Assembly (NCBI GenBank): GCA_041690035.1
Contig: JBDNFC010000137.1
Coordinates: 1 to 43,026, forward strand
DNA length: 43,026 nt
Direction of reading: 5' to 3'
DNA from: CALSPH01 sp041690035
GTDB lineage: Bacteria; Bacteroidota; Bacteroidia; NS11-12g; UBA955
A model generated the notes under the pieces. That model saw only the letters and a list, made by a program, of their open reading frames with translations, searched no databases and had not been told where the DNA came from. The position numbers were made by a program, and so were the translations under genes. Each line of letters opens with the position of its first letter. The first letter of the stretch is position 1. Positions 29,777-39,482 of this stretch are shown here, in pieces.

Positions 29777-31993
29777 ATGAAAATAAAAATAATGATGCTA
29801 CTTTCATTAATTACAACAATAAAAATTAATGCCCAAGATACTATAGATACCCTGCCAGCTGTATTTACAGAATATAAAGCACTTGTGTTATCTGCTAATA
29901 AAGTGCCAGAAAAATCTGAGGATATTTCTGCTCAAATAAATGTAATAAAGCGAAAAAATATTCAAACACTCATGCCTCAGACTACTGCCGATGCGCTAAT
30001 TCAAAATGGGACAGTGTTTGTACAAAAATCTCAAATGGGTGGAGGAAGCCCAGTAATAAGAGGATTTGAGGCCAATAAAGTACTTTTGGTAGTAGATGGA
30101 ATAAGAATGAACAATGCCATATATAGGGGAGGTCATTTACAAAACATAATTTCTATAGATCCAAATGCACTTGATAGAATAGAGGTTTTTAATGGACCTG
30201 GCTCTATAATATATGGCAGCGATGCTCTTGGCGGTGTAGTGCACATGTTTACATTAAATCCTAAATTGAGTACCACAGATTCTAGTTACACCCGTGCTAG
30301 TGGATTTGCAAGAACAGCTACTGCTAATAAAGAATTTACCTTGCATGGAGATGTGAGCTACGGCAAAAGAAATTGGGCTTCTTTAACATCTATTACCATT
30401 AGTAGTTTTGGCGATATGACAATGGGTAAAAACAATGGTTTTTACAAAAATGATAGTGCCTATGGCAACAAACTATTTTATGCCACAAGACTAAATGACA
30501 GAGATACAAACATTGCAAACAACAACCCACAAAGGCAGCTATTTTCAGGCTATCAGCAAGTAGATTTAATTCAAAAGTTTTTATTAAAAAGCAGTGGAAA
30601 GGTATCCCATTTAATAAATTTACAACATTCTAATACAAGCAATGTACCAAGATATGATAGGCTAACAGAAACCGTGGGCAATAACCCAAGATTTGCAGAA
30701 TGGTATTATGGCCCTCAAACTAGGTCAATGGCTGCATACACATTACAACTTAATAATTTTAGACTATATGATAAAGGCAATGTAAGTATTGCGTTTCAAA
30801 ATATTGCAGAATCTAGATTTGACAGAAGATTTCAAAGTAATAATTTGCGTGCAAACGAAGAAAAAGTAAAAGTTTATTCCTTAAATGGAGATTTTAGCAA
30901 ACTGATTGCTAGAAAACATGAGGTAAATTATGGAACAGAGGTGTTTTATAATAAGGTAGCAAGTATAGGCACTACTACCAATATTAACACCAATCAAAAA
31001 ACAGGAAGTGTGAGCAGGTATCCCAATGGAAGTGATTATCTAACTGCAGGCATATATGCAACAGACAGGTGGGAAATCAGAGAAGATTTAATTATTTCAG
31101 TTGGAGGTAGGTTTAATTATTTTTCGCTTAATGCTAATTTTGATTCAACATTTTTCAAATTTAACCAATTAAGTGTATCTCAAAGTAATTTTAATGGAAA
31201 TGGTCATTTAGGAATAGTTTTAAAACCATATAAATTCTTAAGGGTGGTGGCACAAATGTCTTCAGGTTTCAGAAATCCCAACATTGATGATGTGAGCAAA
31301 ACATTTGAACAAAATACTGCTTTTAATTCTATCACATTGCCAAATCCAAATTTAAGATCAGAAATGATATTCTCTCAGGAATTGGGTTTCGATTTGTTAC
31401 TTTCAGAAAATACTTGGTTAGATTTTAGAGCATATAACTCAGATTTTTCTAATGCAATTGCGGTACAAAAAAGCACATATAATGGCAACGACTCTATATT
31501 TTTTGCCGGAGGAAATAAAAGAGTATATCAAGCAGTCAATCTAGCAAAAGCAAATATTTATGGTTTTTCAAGCACAATAAATGTTTATATGAATCAAAAT
31601 TGGAGCCTAAAGGCAAGTTATAATTACACTTATGGAAGAGATAGAAGTAATGAAAATAATATTGTACCCTTAGACCATATACCGCCTGCATTTGCAACTC
31701 TATTTTTAGGCTATCATAAGAAAAATTTTAATGCATTAGCTAGTGTCTTATATAATGGCAAAAAAAATATTTTAGATTATAGCACTAGTGGCGAAGATAA
31801 TCCACAGTATGCACCTTCTTATGGAACCCCAATGTGGTACACTATTAATTTAAAAGTAGATTATACATTAAATAATAAATGGGTATTTAGAGCTGGTATA
31901 GAAAATATAATGGACATGAATTACCGCTATTTTGCATCAGGATTTAGCAATGCTGGCAGGAACTTTATAATTTCTGCTGGTTTTAAATTCTAA
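29777..31993 (+). CDS. TonB-dependent outer-membrane receptor
   Basis: A 738-residue outer-membrane receptor that imports a ligand using TonB energy. It begins with a signal peptide ending KINAQDT (about residue 20). The plug domain (about 45-165) has VINVIKRKNI-type strands, SPVIRGFEANKVLLVVDGIR, MNNAIYRGGHLQN and IEVFNGPGSIIYGSDALGGV. The remainder is the 22-stranded barrel, ending NYRYFASGFSNAGRNFIISA and a terminal GFKF with the C-terminal Phe required for barrel assembly. The GGGSPVIRGFEAN pattern is close to haem/haemoglobin and siderophore receptors; the ligand is not decided. No N-terminal carboxypeptidase-like domain and no SusD neighbour, arguing against a glycan receptor. Confidence 0.92.
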   Translation: MKIKIMMLLSLITTIKINAQDTIDTLPAVFTEYKALVLSANKVPEKSEDISAQINVIKRKNIQTLMPQTTADALIQNGTVFVQKSQMGGGSPVIRGFEANKVLLVVDGIRMNNAIYRGGHLQNIISIDPNALDRIEVFNGPGSIIYGSDALGGVVHMFTLNPKLSTTDSSYTRASGFARTATANKEFTLHGDVSYGKRNWASLTSITISSFGDMTMGKNNGFYKNDSAYGNKLFYATRLNDRDTNIANNNPQRQLFSGYQQVDLIQKFLLKSSGKVSHLINLQHSNTSNVPRYDRLTETVGNNPRFAEWYYGPQTRSMAAYTLQLNNFRLYDKGNVSIAFQNIAESRFDRRFQSNNLRANEEKVKVYSLNGDFSKLIARKHEVNYGTEVFYNKVASIGTTTNINTNQKTGSVSRYPNGSDYLTAGIYATDRWEIREDLIISVGGRFNYFSLNANFDSTFFKFNQLSVSQSNFNGNGHLGIVLKPYKFLRVVAQMSSGFRNPNIDDVSKTFEQNTAFNSITLPNPNLRSEMIFSQELGFDLLLSENTWLDFRAYNSDFSNAIAVQKSTYNGNDSIFFAGGNKRVYQAVNLAKANIYGFSSTINVYMNQNWSLKASYNYTYGRDRSNENNIVPLDHIPPAFATLFLGYHKKNFNALASVLYNGKKNILDYSTSGEDNPQYAPSYGTPMWYTINLKVDYTLNNKWVFRAGIENIMDMNYRYFASGFSNAGRNFIISAGFKF

Positions 31994-32011
31994 TTTTATC
32001 AGCTATTTCTT

Positions 32012-32046
32012 AAAAAAAGTTGTCAATTATTGGCAGCTTTTTTTTT
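32012..32046 (+). terminator. Terminator shared by the TonB receptor and the convergent glycosyltransferase
   Basis: AAAAAAAGTTGTCA (32012-32025) pairs with TGGCAGCTTTTTTT (32031-32044) with two G-U wobbles, followed by T on the plus strand. The A-rich left arm makes a T-run on the minus strand as well, so it can act both ways. It overlaps the last codons of the glycosyltransferase, whose C-terminal KKKAANN is encoded by the stem. Confidence 0.85.
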
Positions 32047-33435
32047 GTAGATTGCTACATAAGCATACCCCTTGGTAAATTGGGCTATTTTAATGTAATT
32101 TGATTTAATATTTTGAATGTTTATATTATTACCTGGATGACTGATAACTAAATAATCAGAATACAAACCATTATTTTGAGTTAACTCTTTAGCCACTGAA
32201 TTTGGTTTTTGATATCCTGTATTGGATTCCCAAAAATTCATCACCATTGGCCAATTATAAGCTACAGTATCTGTTTGCAATGTATTTTCAACTAAAAAAT
32301 TAAAAGCCATTTCATTCGTTTTTACATGATTTATGTAGGCAAAATCTGTATCCACAAAACGTTTTTTATTGTTGGTAAACAGAATAGCAAATAGTGCAAT
32401 GGCAGCAAAACTTACTAATTTTAGCCACCTACCATTATTAATTACTATAAAATAAAGTAAGTATAAAAGTATTGGCATTAAGAAAAACTGCATGTACCTA
32501 GCTAAAAAATAATTAATCGCAGTAAATGCTAATCCACCTAGTGCAATAAACAAAACTGAAATATATAGGGTCGGATTGCCAAATGAAATATTTTTATAAT
32601 AAATGCCCTTAATTAATGACAATGCAACCAATAAGGTTAAAATAAACCTACCTTGATCTATAAATATAAAATCTAACTGTAATAAAAGTTTGTTTTTTAT
32701 GACCACAAAATCAAAATCCATCAAGTTTTCGTGAAGCGGAAAAATATAATATCCATTCTGAATTTTTTGAACAATTAGAAATAATAAAAAAATAGCAATT
32801 GGCAATAATGTAATAGCAAATGCCTTGTAAATATTTTTTCTTTGTGGATGCAAAATATAATAGCTTATCCCAAATGCAATAGGAATAACAAGCGCACTTT
32901 CTTTTATGAGCACAGCAATACATAGCGCAACCAACAATTGAACATATTTTTTTACAATAAAAAAATAACTAGCGGCAAGGGTGCAAACCATCAAAGGCAT
33001 TTCTGGAAAACAAAGAATACTTTGGGATAAAAAAACTGGCTGAATAGCGCATAATAGCAGTATTGCAGCACTTTCTAATTTAGAAACATATTGAATACAA
33101 ATCTTATAAATAAAAAATAATCCGATTGTAAACAAAAAGAGTGCAAAAAATCTAAAAACAACTATTTTTATACCAAATATTTTTAAAACAGAACCAAATA
33201 AAAAGGGTATCAATATTGGGTGGCCCCTGCTAAGTTCATCAGGTAAAGCATTTGGCAAAATACTTAATTTATGGGACGCTAAATAAATAGATGCTCTACT
33301 ATAAACACCTAGCTCATCCCAAAAAAAAGGAAGATTGATTAAATTGTACTGTGCATTGAAAATAGCAAAAACCACAAAAAAAATGGCCATAGCGCACAAA
33401 TAGTATTTAAAAGTGATTATTTTTTTGATAATCAA
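32023..33435 (-). CDS. Polytopic membrane glycosyltransferase, GT39/ArnT-like
   Basis: A 470-residue protein with about ten or more membrane helices and a small soluble C-terminal part. The first periplasmic loop has NLPFFWDELGVYSRASIYLA; the acidic DE pair after the first helix matches the catalytic loop of GT-C enzymes using polyprenyl-phosphate sugars. GHPILIPFLFGSVLKIFG and KESALVIPIAFGISYY are further family-like segments. It would transfer a sugar on the outer face of the inner membrane; acceptor unknown. It is last in a minus-strand unit (DUF5606, M3 peptidase, this gene), 7 bases after the peptidase. Confidence 0.8.
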   Translation of the reverse strand: MIIKKIITFKYYLCAMAIFFVVFAIFNAQYNLINLPFFWDELGVYSRASIYLASHKLSILPNALPDELSRGHPILIPFLFGSVLKIFGIKIVVFRFFALFLFTIGLFFIYKICIQYVSKLESAAILLLCAIQPVFLSQSILCFPEMPLMVCTLAASYFFIVKKYVQLLVALCIAVLIKESALVIPIAFGISYYILHPQRKNIYKAFAITLLPIAIFLLFLIVQKIQNGYYIFPLHENLMDFDFVVIKNKLLLQLDFIFIDQGRFILTLLVALSLIKGIYYKNISFGNPTLYISVLFIALGGLAFTAINYFLARYMQFFLMPILLYLLYFIVINNGRWLKLVSFAAIALFAILFTNNKKRFVDTDFAYINHVKTNEMAFNFLVENTLQTDTVAYNWPMVMNFWESNTGYQKPNSVAKELTQNNGLYSDYLVISHPGNNINIQNIKSNYIKIAQFTKGYAYVAIYKKKAANN

Positions 33436-33442
33436 TTTTATT

Positions 33443-35158
33443 TCATTTTTTTAGTGCATCCAGTTCAGTTTGCAAGAAATCAAAAAGAGATTTTACATAT
33501 TCTGCAGAAAAGTCAAATTTTATGCCAGCCGCTTCATATATTTCTGGAATAGATTTAGTGTAACCAAGTTTCATAAAATTTTTATACCCATCAATCCCCT
33601 CCTGCTTATTTTCCTTATATTTTTTCCAAATTGCAATAGCACCCAATTGGGCAAAGCCATATTCTATATAATAAAATGGCACTTCGTATAGATGCAATTG
33701 TTTTTGCCAGCTATTTTTTTGATACATTTCGTAGCCTGTATAGTCTACTAAATTGGAAGAAAACTTATCAAAAAACTTATGCCAAGCCTCACTTCTTTCT
33801 TCATCTGTATGCGGTAAACTGGTATATATCCAATGCTGAAATGCATCCACAGTTGCAATCCAAGGCAAAGTGCTAATAACTCCTTCTAGCTGCGAAATTT
33901 TTGCTCTTATAAGGTCGTCTTCGTTTGCAAAAAATACATCCCAGCCATCCATACTTATTAACTCCATACTCATACTGGCCAGCTCTGCTACCTCGGATGG
34001 ACAGTTTTTAAAACCATTTAATTTAAGCGGATGAGATAAAAAAGAATGTATGGCATGACCACCTTCGTGCACCATTGTTTCTAAATCTCTCAATGAAGAT
34101 GTGGCATTCATAAAAATAAATGGTTTGCCACGTTCTGCCAATGGATAATTGTATCCACCGGGTGCTTTGCCTATTCTAGATTCTAAATCCACTAAGTTTT
34201 CTTCTTTCATAATGGATAAACATTCTCCAAAATAAGGATCTATTTTATTAAAACACAGAATTGTTTTATCAAGCAACTCTTCACCCGTAGTAAATGGTTT
34301 TAAAGCTGGCTTATTATCTATATCCACTGATAAGTCAAATGGTTTTAGTTTTTCTAAACTTAATTTAAGTTTGCGTTCTTGCAGTAATTCTGCTTGAAGA
34401 GGCACTACTACTTCTTGTATCGCTTTATGAAAATTTAAACAGTCTTGAACATTGTAATCAAACCTTCCTAAGCTCTCAAATTTATAATCTCTAAAATTTT
34501 CAAAACCACAATTTTTTGCAATTTTATTTCTTAAAACTATTAATTTATTAAAAAGGGTATTTAGCTTAGCCTCATCTATTAATCGTCTCTTTGCAATTAT
34601 ATTATACGCATTTTCTCTTACCGACCTATTGGGATCTTGCAGTTTGATACTTGCTTTTTGAAGTGTAACTTCTGCCCCATCCATTTCCACAGTCATGTTG
34701 CCACTAATTGTGCCATATTGTTGGGCAAGCGTTTGTATTTTGCTTTGAATAGGTATATTGATTTCTTTAAATAATGCTATAGATTTTTCAATACCTCTTA
34801 AGTAAATAAAATATGATTTGTCGTTTTTTGACAATTCATTTGCAAAGGATGCTGAACTTATTTTTTGGTTAATTTTATCTTCGTAAGGAGCTATGTGTGG
34901 TTGTATTTCATTTACAAAATAAAGGTAATTTTTTTCTAATTCATGATCAATTGTATTGCAAGTCATTTTTATATAACGCCATGCATAATTTTCACTTACA
35001 AAAGATTCTAACTCACTTGTTTTTAATAAAAAATCTTGAAAAGCAGCAATTGAACTTAACTCTTCATTCTTTAAAGTTTCATAATATGGTTTTAAATCAT
35101 CCCAAGTATTGATAACCAAATTATGAGGCAACCAATTTCTATGAAAATCTAAACTCAT
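33443..35158 (-). CDS. M3 family oligoendopeptidase (PepF type)
   Basis: A 571-residue zinc metallopeptidase that cleaves short peptides in the cytoplasm. The zinc motif HExxH is present in ETMVHEGGHAIHSFLS (about residue 366-370), with the third ligand Glu in PSEVAELASMSMELISMDGW. The C-terminal part YEMYQKNSWQKQLHLYEVPF and YYIEYGFAQLGAIAIWKKYK matches M3B enzymes. There is no signal peptide. It follows DUF5606 by 3 bases and precedes the membrane glycosyltransferase by 7, a coupling without obvious functional reason. Confidence 0.93.
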   Translation of the reverse strand: MSLDFHRNWLPHNLVINTWDDLKPYYETLKNEELSSIAAFQDFLLKTSELESFVSENYAWRYIKMTCNTIDHELEKNYLYFVNEIQPHIAPYEDKINQKISSASFANELSKNDKSYFIYLRGIEKSIALFKEINIPIQSKIQTLAQQYGTISGNMTVEMDGAEVTLQKASIKLQDPNRSVRENAYNIIAKRRLIDEAKLNTLFNKLIVLRNKIAKNCGFENFRDYKFESLGRFDYNVQDCLNFHKAIQEVVVPLQAELLQERKLKLSLEKLKPFDLSVDIDNKPALKPFTTGEELLDKTILCFNKIDPYFGECLSIMKEENLVDLESRIGKAPGGYNYPLAERGKPFIFMNATSSLRDLETMVHEGGHAIHSFLSHPLKLNGFKNCPSEVAELASMSMELISMDGWDVFFANEDDLIRAKISQLEGVISTLPWIATVDAFQHWIYTSLPHTDEERSEAWHKFFDKFSSNLVDYTGYEMYQKNSWQKQLHLYEVPFYYIEYGFAQLGAIAIWKKYKENKQEGIDGYKNFMKLGYTKSIPEIYEAAGIKFDFSAEYVKSLFDFLQTELDALKK

Positions 35159-35161
35159 TAA

Positions 35162-35710
35162 TTAACTAGATTTTCTTGGCACACTATTTTTACTTTGTTT
35201 TGTAACTCCTGTTTTTGTTTTCACTTTTGTATTGCCCGTGTTTGAAACTTTTTTTATTTTAGCATCTTTTGTTTTTCCTGTAGTTTCTGCGATGTCTGAT
35301 TTTTCTTCTGTTTTTTCGTCTAATTTATCAAAATCTAAGTATGCTTTTAGCTCATGATACCACCCAAAAAGTTTTTTCATGTCTGAAATATACACTTTTT
35401 CCTTGCTATAACCTGGCAATACTTTTGCAAAAGCTTTAATCACCGCAGGATTATCCTCTTTTTTGTCAGGTATTAGTTCTCCTTTTTCCTCCAATGCCTT
35501 GGCTGCTTGAAGTATTTTTGACAATTTCACATCTTCATCTTCTGTAAACATAGCGATATCTGCAAGCACACTCACCTTTTGACGAGCAGAAGTAGCAAAT
35601 TTTTTGCTTTCATTTCCTAACTGTTCTAATATTAAGCCATTTGGCCTCTGCCCTATTACATGATACAAACCTGGCATTCCAGATACAGCAACTATTTTAT
35701 CAAATTCCAT
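35162..35710 (-). CDS. DUF5606 domain protein
   Basis: A 182-residue cytoplasmic protein. The N-terminal 135 residues match the DUF5606 family of Bacteroidota, beginning MEFDKIVAVSGMPGLYHVIG and containing FATSARQKVSVLADIAMFTE and MKKLFGWYHELKAYLDFD. The N-terminal strands suggest a small beta-barrel, with a helical second half. The last 45 residues are a Lys/Thr/Ser-rich low-complexity tail (KVKTKTGVTKQSKNSVPRKS), probably disordered and basic. No function is known to me. It is first in the operon with the M3 peptidase, under the promoter element at 35731-35738. Confidence 0.88.
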   Translation of the reverse strand: MEFDKIVAVSGMPGLYHVIGQRPNGLILEQLGNESKKFATSARQKVSVLADIAMFTEDEDVKLSKILQAAKALEEKGELIPDKKEDNPAVIKAFAKVLPGYSKEKVYISDMKKLFGWYHELKAYLDFDKLDEKTEEKSDIAETTGKTKDAKIKKVSNTGNTKVKTKTGVTKQSKNSVPRKSS

Positions 35711-35730
35711 TTATATATTTTTTTGCTGTG

Positions 35731-35738
35731 CAAAAGTA
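35731..35738 (-). promoter_or_regulatory. -7 element of the DUF5606 operon
   Basis: On the minus strand TACTTTTG followed by CACAG matches TAnnTTTG exactly, about 21 bases upstream of the ATG at 35710. Confidence 0.65.
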
Positions 35739-35836
35739 ATACTTTCAGTTTAAAAATTATTAACATTATTCGGGCAATATTAAAAGGTATTTTCAACCTC
35801 CTGATACCCCCCATTTTTATTTAAGAATACCCTGTT

Positions 35837-38233
35837 TTAATGCAAATAAACAATTGTAGCGCCATCCCCACCCATTTCTGCATGCTCAGCAACCCAAGAC
35901 TTAATATTTGATAGCTCCTTGAGGAGTGTTTTGGTCATTTTTTTTAATGCTCCATCTCCTCTGCCGTGTATAATTTTAACTTCTATTGCGCCAATAGCAT
36001 ACACATCATCAAAATATAATCTCAATCTTTCTCTTGCCTCCTGCTCTCTCATCCCTCTTAAGTCTATAATTGGAGAAAATTGACTTATTTTATTTGATAA
36101 AAATGCTAAATGAGGTGATAGATTTTTTACTAAATGATTGTTTTTTTCAACCTTAAATAAACGATCAACGGCTATCATTGTTCTGACATTATTGTTAACC
36201 ACCTCAGCTTTTTTATTTTTAATGTTAATAATTTCTACTGCACTTGTTTCATTATCAATGCTTGCAAAATCTCCTATTTTCCAATAAATTTTTTCTATTT
36301 TTTTTGGTGAAATGAAAAGAGCTGAATTATTAGAATCTCTGTCAAATTCAGTTTTGGCTTTTTCTATTTCTTTTTTAAGGGTTTTTACTACTAAAGGATT
36401 TGCTTTTTTTTCTTTAATAATTTTAACGGTTTTTTCAATTTGTTTATTTGCGTTTGCCAAAATATTTGCAGCCTCTATCTTAGCTTGTTGAAGAATTTGA
36501 TTTTTCGATTTTACAATATTTTGCTTTAGCTCATCATAATCTGCTACCATTTTAGCAAGCATTTTATTTTTCTCTTCCAACAGTTGCTTTTCTTTAAATA
36601 ACTGCGATTGTTTTGTGTCTAAATCTGCTAAAAGATAGTCAATTCTTGCATAATCTTCAGATGTTTTTTCCTTTGCCTTGCTGATTATTTTATTGGGAAT
36701 TCCTTTTCGATGCGCCAATTCAAAAACAAAACTACTGCCAGGTTTGCCAATAACTAATTCAAATAGTGGTTCCATTTTTTCTGTATCAATGAGCATAGAA
36801 GCGTTAAAGATACCATTTTCCTTGCTTGCCATTCTTTTTAGATTACTAAAATGTGTGGTTACAATGCCAAAATATTCTTTTTCATCAAAATTTTCTAACA
36901 TTGCCTCTGCCAGTGGACTTCCTAACAATGGATCTGTGCCAGAACCAATTTCATCAATGCCAATAAAAGTGTTGCCTTTTGGGATGGTTAAAAAATGCCT
37001 CATTGCTGCAAGATGGGCGCTATACGTGCTTAAATCAGAGTCCATACTTTGATTATCTCCAATATCTGATAAAAAATGACTAAACCAAATGGTCTCTGCA
37101 TTGTCATTTGCAAGTATTGGCAATCCACATTGAGCAGAATATTGTAAAACCATAAATGTTTTTAATGCTACAGATTTACCGCCAGCATTAGGCCCACTAA
37201 TAATCATTAATCTATTGTTTTGATTAAAAATAAAGTTTAATGGAACAATATATTTTCTTTTCTGCGTTAAAGTGTATTCTAATTGTGGATGTCTTGCATC
37301 ATTCATTCTTATGCTCAACTTATCACTAAATTTAGGCAAAATAGCTTTAAAATGAGCAGCATATTTTATAATTGCTTGAAGAAAATCTAAATGAATTATT
37401 TTTTGCTCACTATACCTAATTTCTTTAATAAAAGGAGCTATGCGTGCAGACAGTGCAATCAGCAAGCGTTCTATTTCTCTGTTTATATCAAATTGTATTG
37501 TGCTCAGTTGATTATTGGCCTGAATAACTGCCAATGGCTCTACAAAACTTATTTTTCCGCCAGCCGACTCTCCCTGAACTATCCCTTCTATTAAATTGCG
37601 CATAGAAGTGCTTACTGGTATTACAAATCTGCCATTTCTTACCGCGGGTGAAAGGTCTAAATTTGGATCCTTTTTCTTTGCAGCTTTTGAAGCTTCATTT
37701 AATGCTGCTTGCAAACTTTTTTCTACCCTTTCTCTTTCTAAAAACAATTTACTTAATACATTGCTAGCATTTTTATTTATTTCTCCTTTATTATCTATTA
37801 GTTTATTTGACTCACTAACTATATCCTCTAAATTCTTTGTTGTATTGCTGTATTTATCTTTTAAAACTATTTGTTGGGGGTTTTCAATTTTATTAAGTTT
37901 AGAAAAAATGTGTATTGCAAGGCTAAGAAAACCCCTTAATTCTAACACATCATCAATAGATAAAAAATAATTCTGTATGCTCGTTTTCTCTAAATTATCT
38001 GGAATTAAAAACCATTGAGATATATTGATGCTATTGGTTCTCTCCTGCTCATAATAAATTCTTGCATTTACTTCTGCTAGCATGGCATTGGCTTGCCCTA
38101 TTTGGCTAAAAGGAACCATTTTATTAAACCGTTCTTTGGCCGCTTGGCTTATGGCCGTCTGTTGCAAATATTGTTTAATAAAATCAAATCCTATCTGAGA
38201 TGCAATATCATCCTTAGGAAACCTAGTTAGCAT
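35837..38233 (-). CDS. mutS2: MutS2 family DNA structure-specific ATPase/endonuclease
   Basis: MutS2 acts on recombination intermediates and, in some bacteria, on collided ribosomes; it is not a mismatch-repair protein. The 798-residue protein has a helical core/clamp (about 1-300), a MutS-type ATPase with Walker A MIISGPNAGGKSVALKTF (about 341-358), FIGIDEIGSGTDPLLGSPLA and VVTTHFSNLKRM. A long coiled coil follows (about 510-620). The C-terminal Smr nuclease domain (about 715-798) has IDLRGMREQEARERLRLYFD, VKIIHGRGDGAL and HAEMGGDGATIV. No N-terminal mismatch-recognition domain is present. Its start overlaps the DUF4296 stop by 11 bases. Confidence 0.95.
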   Translation of the reverse strand: MLTRFPKDDIASQIGFDFIKQYLQQTAISQAAKERFNKMVPFSQIGQANAMLAEVNARIYYEQERTNSINISQWFLIPDNLEKTSIQNYFLSIDDVLELRGFLSLAIHIFSKLNKIENPQQIVLKDKYSNTTKNLEDIVSESNKLIDNKGEINKNASNVLSKLFLERERVEKSLQAALNEASKAAKKKDPNLDLSPAVRNGRFVIPVSTSMRNLIEGIVQGESAGGKISFVEPLAVIQANNQLSTIQFDINREIERLLIALSARIAPFIKEIRYSEQKIIHLDFLQAIIKYAAHFKAILPKFSDKLSIRMNDARHPQLEYTLTQKRKYIVPLNFIFNQNNRLMIISGPNAGGKSVALKTFMVLQYSAQCGLPILANDNAETIWFSHFLSDIGDNQSMDSDLSTYSAHLAAMRHFLTIPKGNTFIGIDEIGSGTDPLLGSPLAEAMLENFDEKEYFGIVTTHFSNLKRMASKENGIFNASMLIDTEKMEPLFELVIGKPGSSFVFELAHRKGIPNKIISKAKEKTSEDYARIDYLLADLDTKQSQLFKEKQLLEEKNKMLAKMVADYDELKQNIVKSKNQILQQAKIEAANILANANKQIEKTVKIIKEKKANPLVVKTLKKEIEKAKTEFDRDSNNSALFISPKKIEKIYWKIGDFASIDNETSAVEIINIKNKKAEVVNNNVRTMIAVDRLFKVEKNNHLVKNLSPHLAFLSNKISQFSPIIDLRGMREQEARERLRLYFDDVYAIGAIEVKIIHGRGDGALKKMTKTLLKELSNIKSWVAEHAEMGGDGATIVYLH

Positions 38234-38585
38234 GAGTTATAGAATCTTGATTTATAATTTTTTCGGATTTTTCTATTGCAATGCTCAAAATGTCATAAAA
38301 CAATTGAGGTTGAGTAACATAATATTCATAAGATTGCATGATCATACTATCAGATACTTTGTATTTTTTTGCCAATGCATTTAAGTCTTCTTTTCGTTGC
38401 CAATCCAATTGATAAGATGGGACGCTAAGATTAACCAATCCTTGTTCTGCAATATTGAGTTCTAATAAAATGTCTGCCATTGTTTCTTTATTAATTTCAG
38501 GTTTGATTTGCTGCTTCTTCTTGCTGCACATCATCGCTATTGTTGCTATTGCTAATAACATTAATATTACATTTCTGTTTACCAT
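38223..38585 (-). CDS. DUF4296 lipoprotein
   Basis: A 120-residue small lipoprotein of the Bacteroidota DUF4296 family. The signal MVNRNVILMLLAIATIAMMC ends at a marginal lipobox (AMMC). Mature-part family marks are ETMADILLELNIAEQGL, followed by YKVSDSMIMQSYEYYVTQPQ and IYDILS-type helix FYDILSIAIEKSEKIIN. The function is unknown. I start at the ATG (38585) rather than the GTG at 38600, because a TTATTTTG promoter-like element overlaps the GTG region. It overlaps mutS2 by 11 bases, so the two are translationally coupled. Confidence 0.82.
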   Translation of the reverse strand: MVNRNVILMLLAIATIAMMCSKKKQQIKPEINKETMADILLELNIAEQGLVNLSVPSYQLDWQRKEDLNALAKKYKVSDSMIMQSYEYYVTQPQLFYDILSIAIEKSEKIINQDSITHAN

Positions 38586-38682
38586 ACTGCAAAATAACAC
38601 TTAAATTCTGAATAGATACAGAAATAAAAAATTGAATTGTTTTGTTTTTATATCTTGCGTTGATACCATTTTTTTGGCGAGT

Positions 38683-39480
38683 TTATTTTTTTTTATATTT
38701 ATAACGCAACAGAAATAAACATATAACTACCAAAACCACACTAATAAACTGACTATGAGTAAGATAATTTTTAATAATATATCCTCGTGATTCATCTCCC
38801 CTTATAAGCTCTGTAAAAAACCTTAATACAGCATAGCACATCGTATACATTATCATCCAAAAACCATCAAAAGGTTTTTTGCGAAAAAATATTAAAGATA
38901 CAATCAACAAAGTTAAAACAAAAAATGCATCAATGAGCTGCACAGGATATAAGGATTGCCCTAAAGGTCTTGCCACTGCAAGAGGGTGGGTATAAGTAAC
39001 TGCAAAAAAATTAGAACAAGGTTTACCATAACAACATCCCGCTGCAAAACAGCCTATTTTGCCAATACCATGAATTATCATTCCACAAATTGCCAGCCAA
39101 TCAAAAGCAACAAAAACAGGCAATTTATAATATCTAAAAAGATAATATAGGCTTATAACAACAAAAATAAAAGAACCGAAAAAGACAAAACCTACTTGCC
39201 AATTTTTCAAAAACAAATCAAAATTAACGCTGTGGTAAAATGGTGCTTCTAAAAAATATAGGAACTTTCCTCCTAAAAACGCTGCTGCTATGGCTACCAA
39301 AAATATTAAGCCCACGTCTTCTGTTTTTAGCCCAAAATCTTTACTTTTTTTATAAAAGAATATAAAAGAAAGCACAATACCTAAAAATATACACAAGCCA
39401 TAGGTATAAATAATTAATGGGTTTGGTAAATAATCACTGAGTGGATATGGAATGTGAAATTTTTTAAAGATTGGGTACAT
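38683..39480 (-). CDS. lgt: Prolipoprotein diacylglyceryl transferase
   Basis: Lgt transfers diacylglycerol from phosphatidylglycerol to the lipobox cysteine of prolipoproteins, in the inner membrane. The 265-residue protein has about seven membrane helices. The signature is present in Bacteroidota form: GIGKIGCFAAGCCYGKPC (about residues 137-154), followed by HPLAVARPLGQSLYPVQLID and, near the C-terminus, FFTELIRGDESRG. GKIGCF replaces the GRxGNF of E. coli Lgt. Its substrates in this window include the DUF1573, TPR and DUF4296 lipoproteins. It begins 2 bases after the CCA-adding enzyme gene. Confidence 0.92.
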   Translation of the reverse strand: MYPIFKKFHIPYPLSDYLPNPLIIYTYGLCIFLGIVLSFIFFYKKSKDFGLKTEDVGLIFLVAIAAAFLGGKFLYFLEAPFYHSVNFDLFLKNWQVGFVFFGSFIFVVISLYYLFRYYKLPVFVAFDWLAICGMIIHGIGKIGCFAAGCCYGKPCSNFFAVTYTHPLAVARPLGQSLYPVQLIDAFFVLTLLIVSLIFFRKKPFDGFWMIMYTMCYAVLRFFTELIRGDESRGYIIKNYLTHSQFISVVLVVICLFLLRYKYKKK

Positions 39481-39482
39481 AA

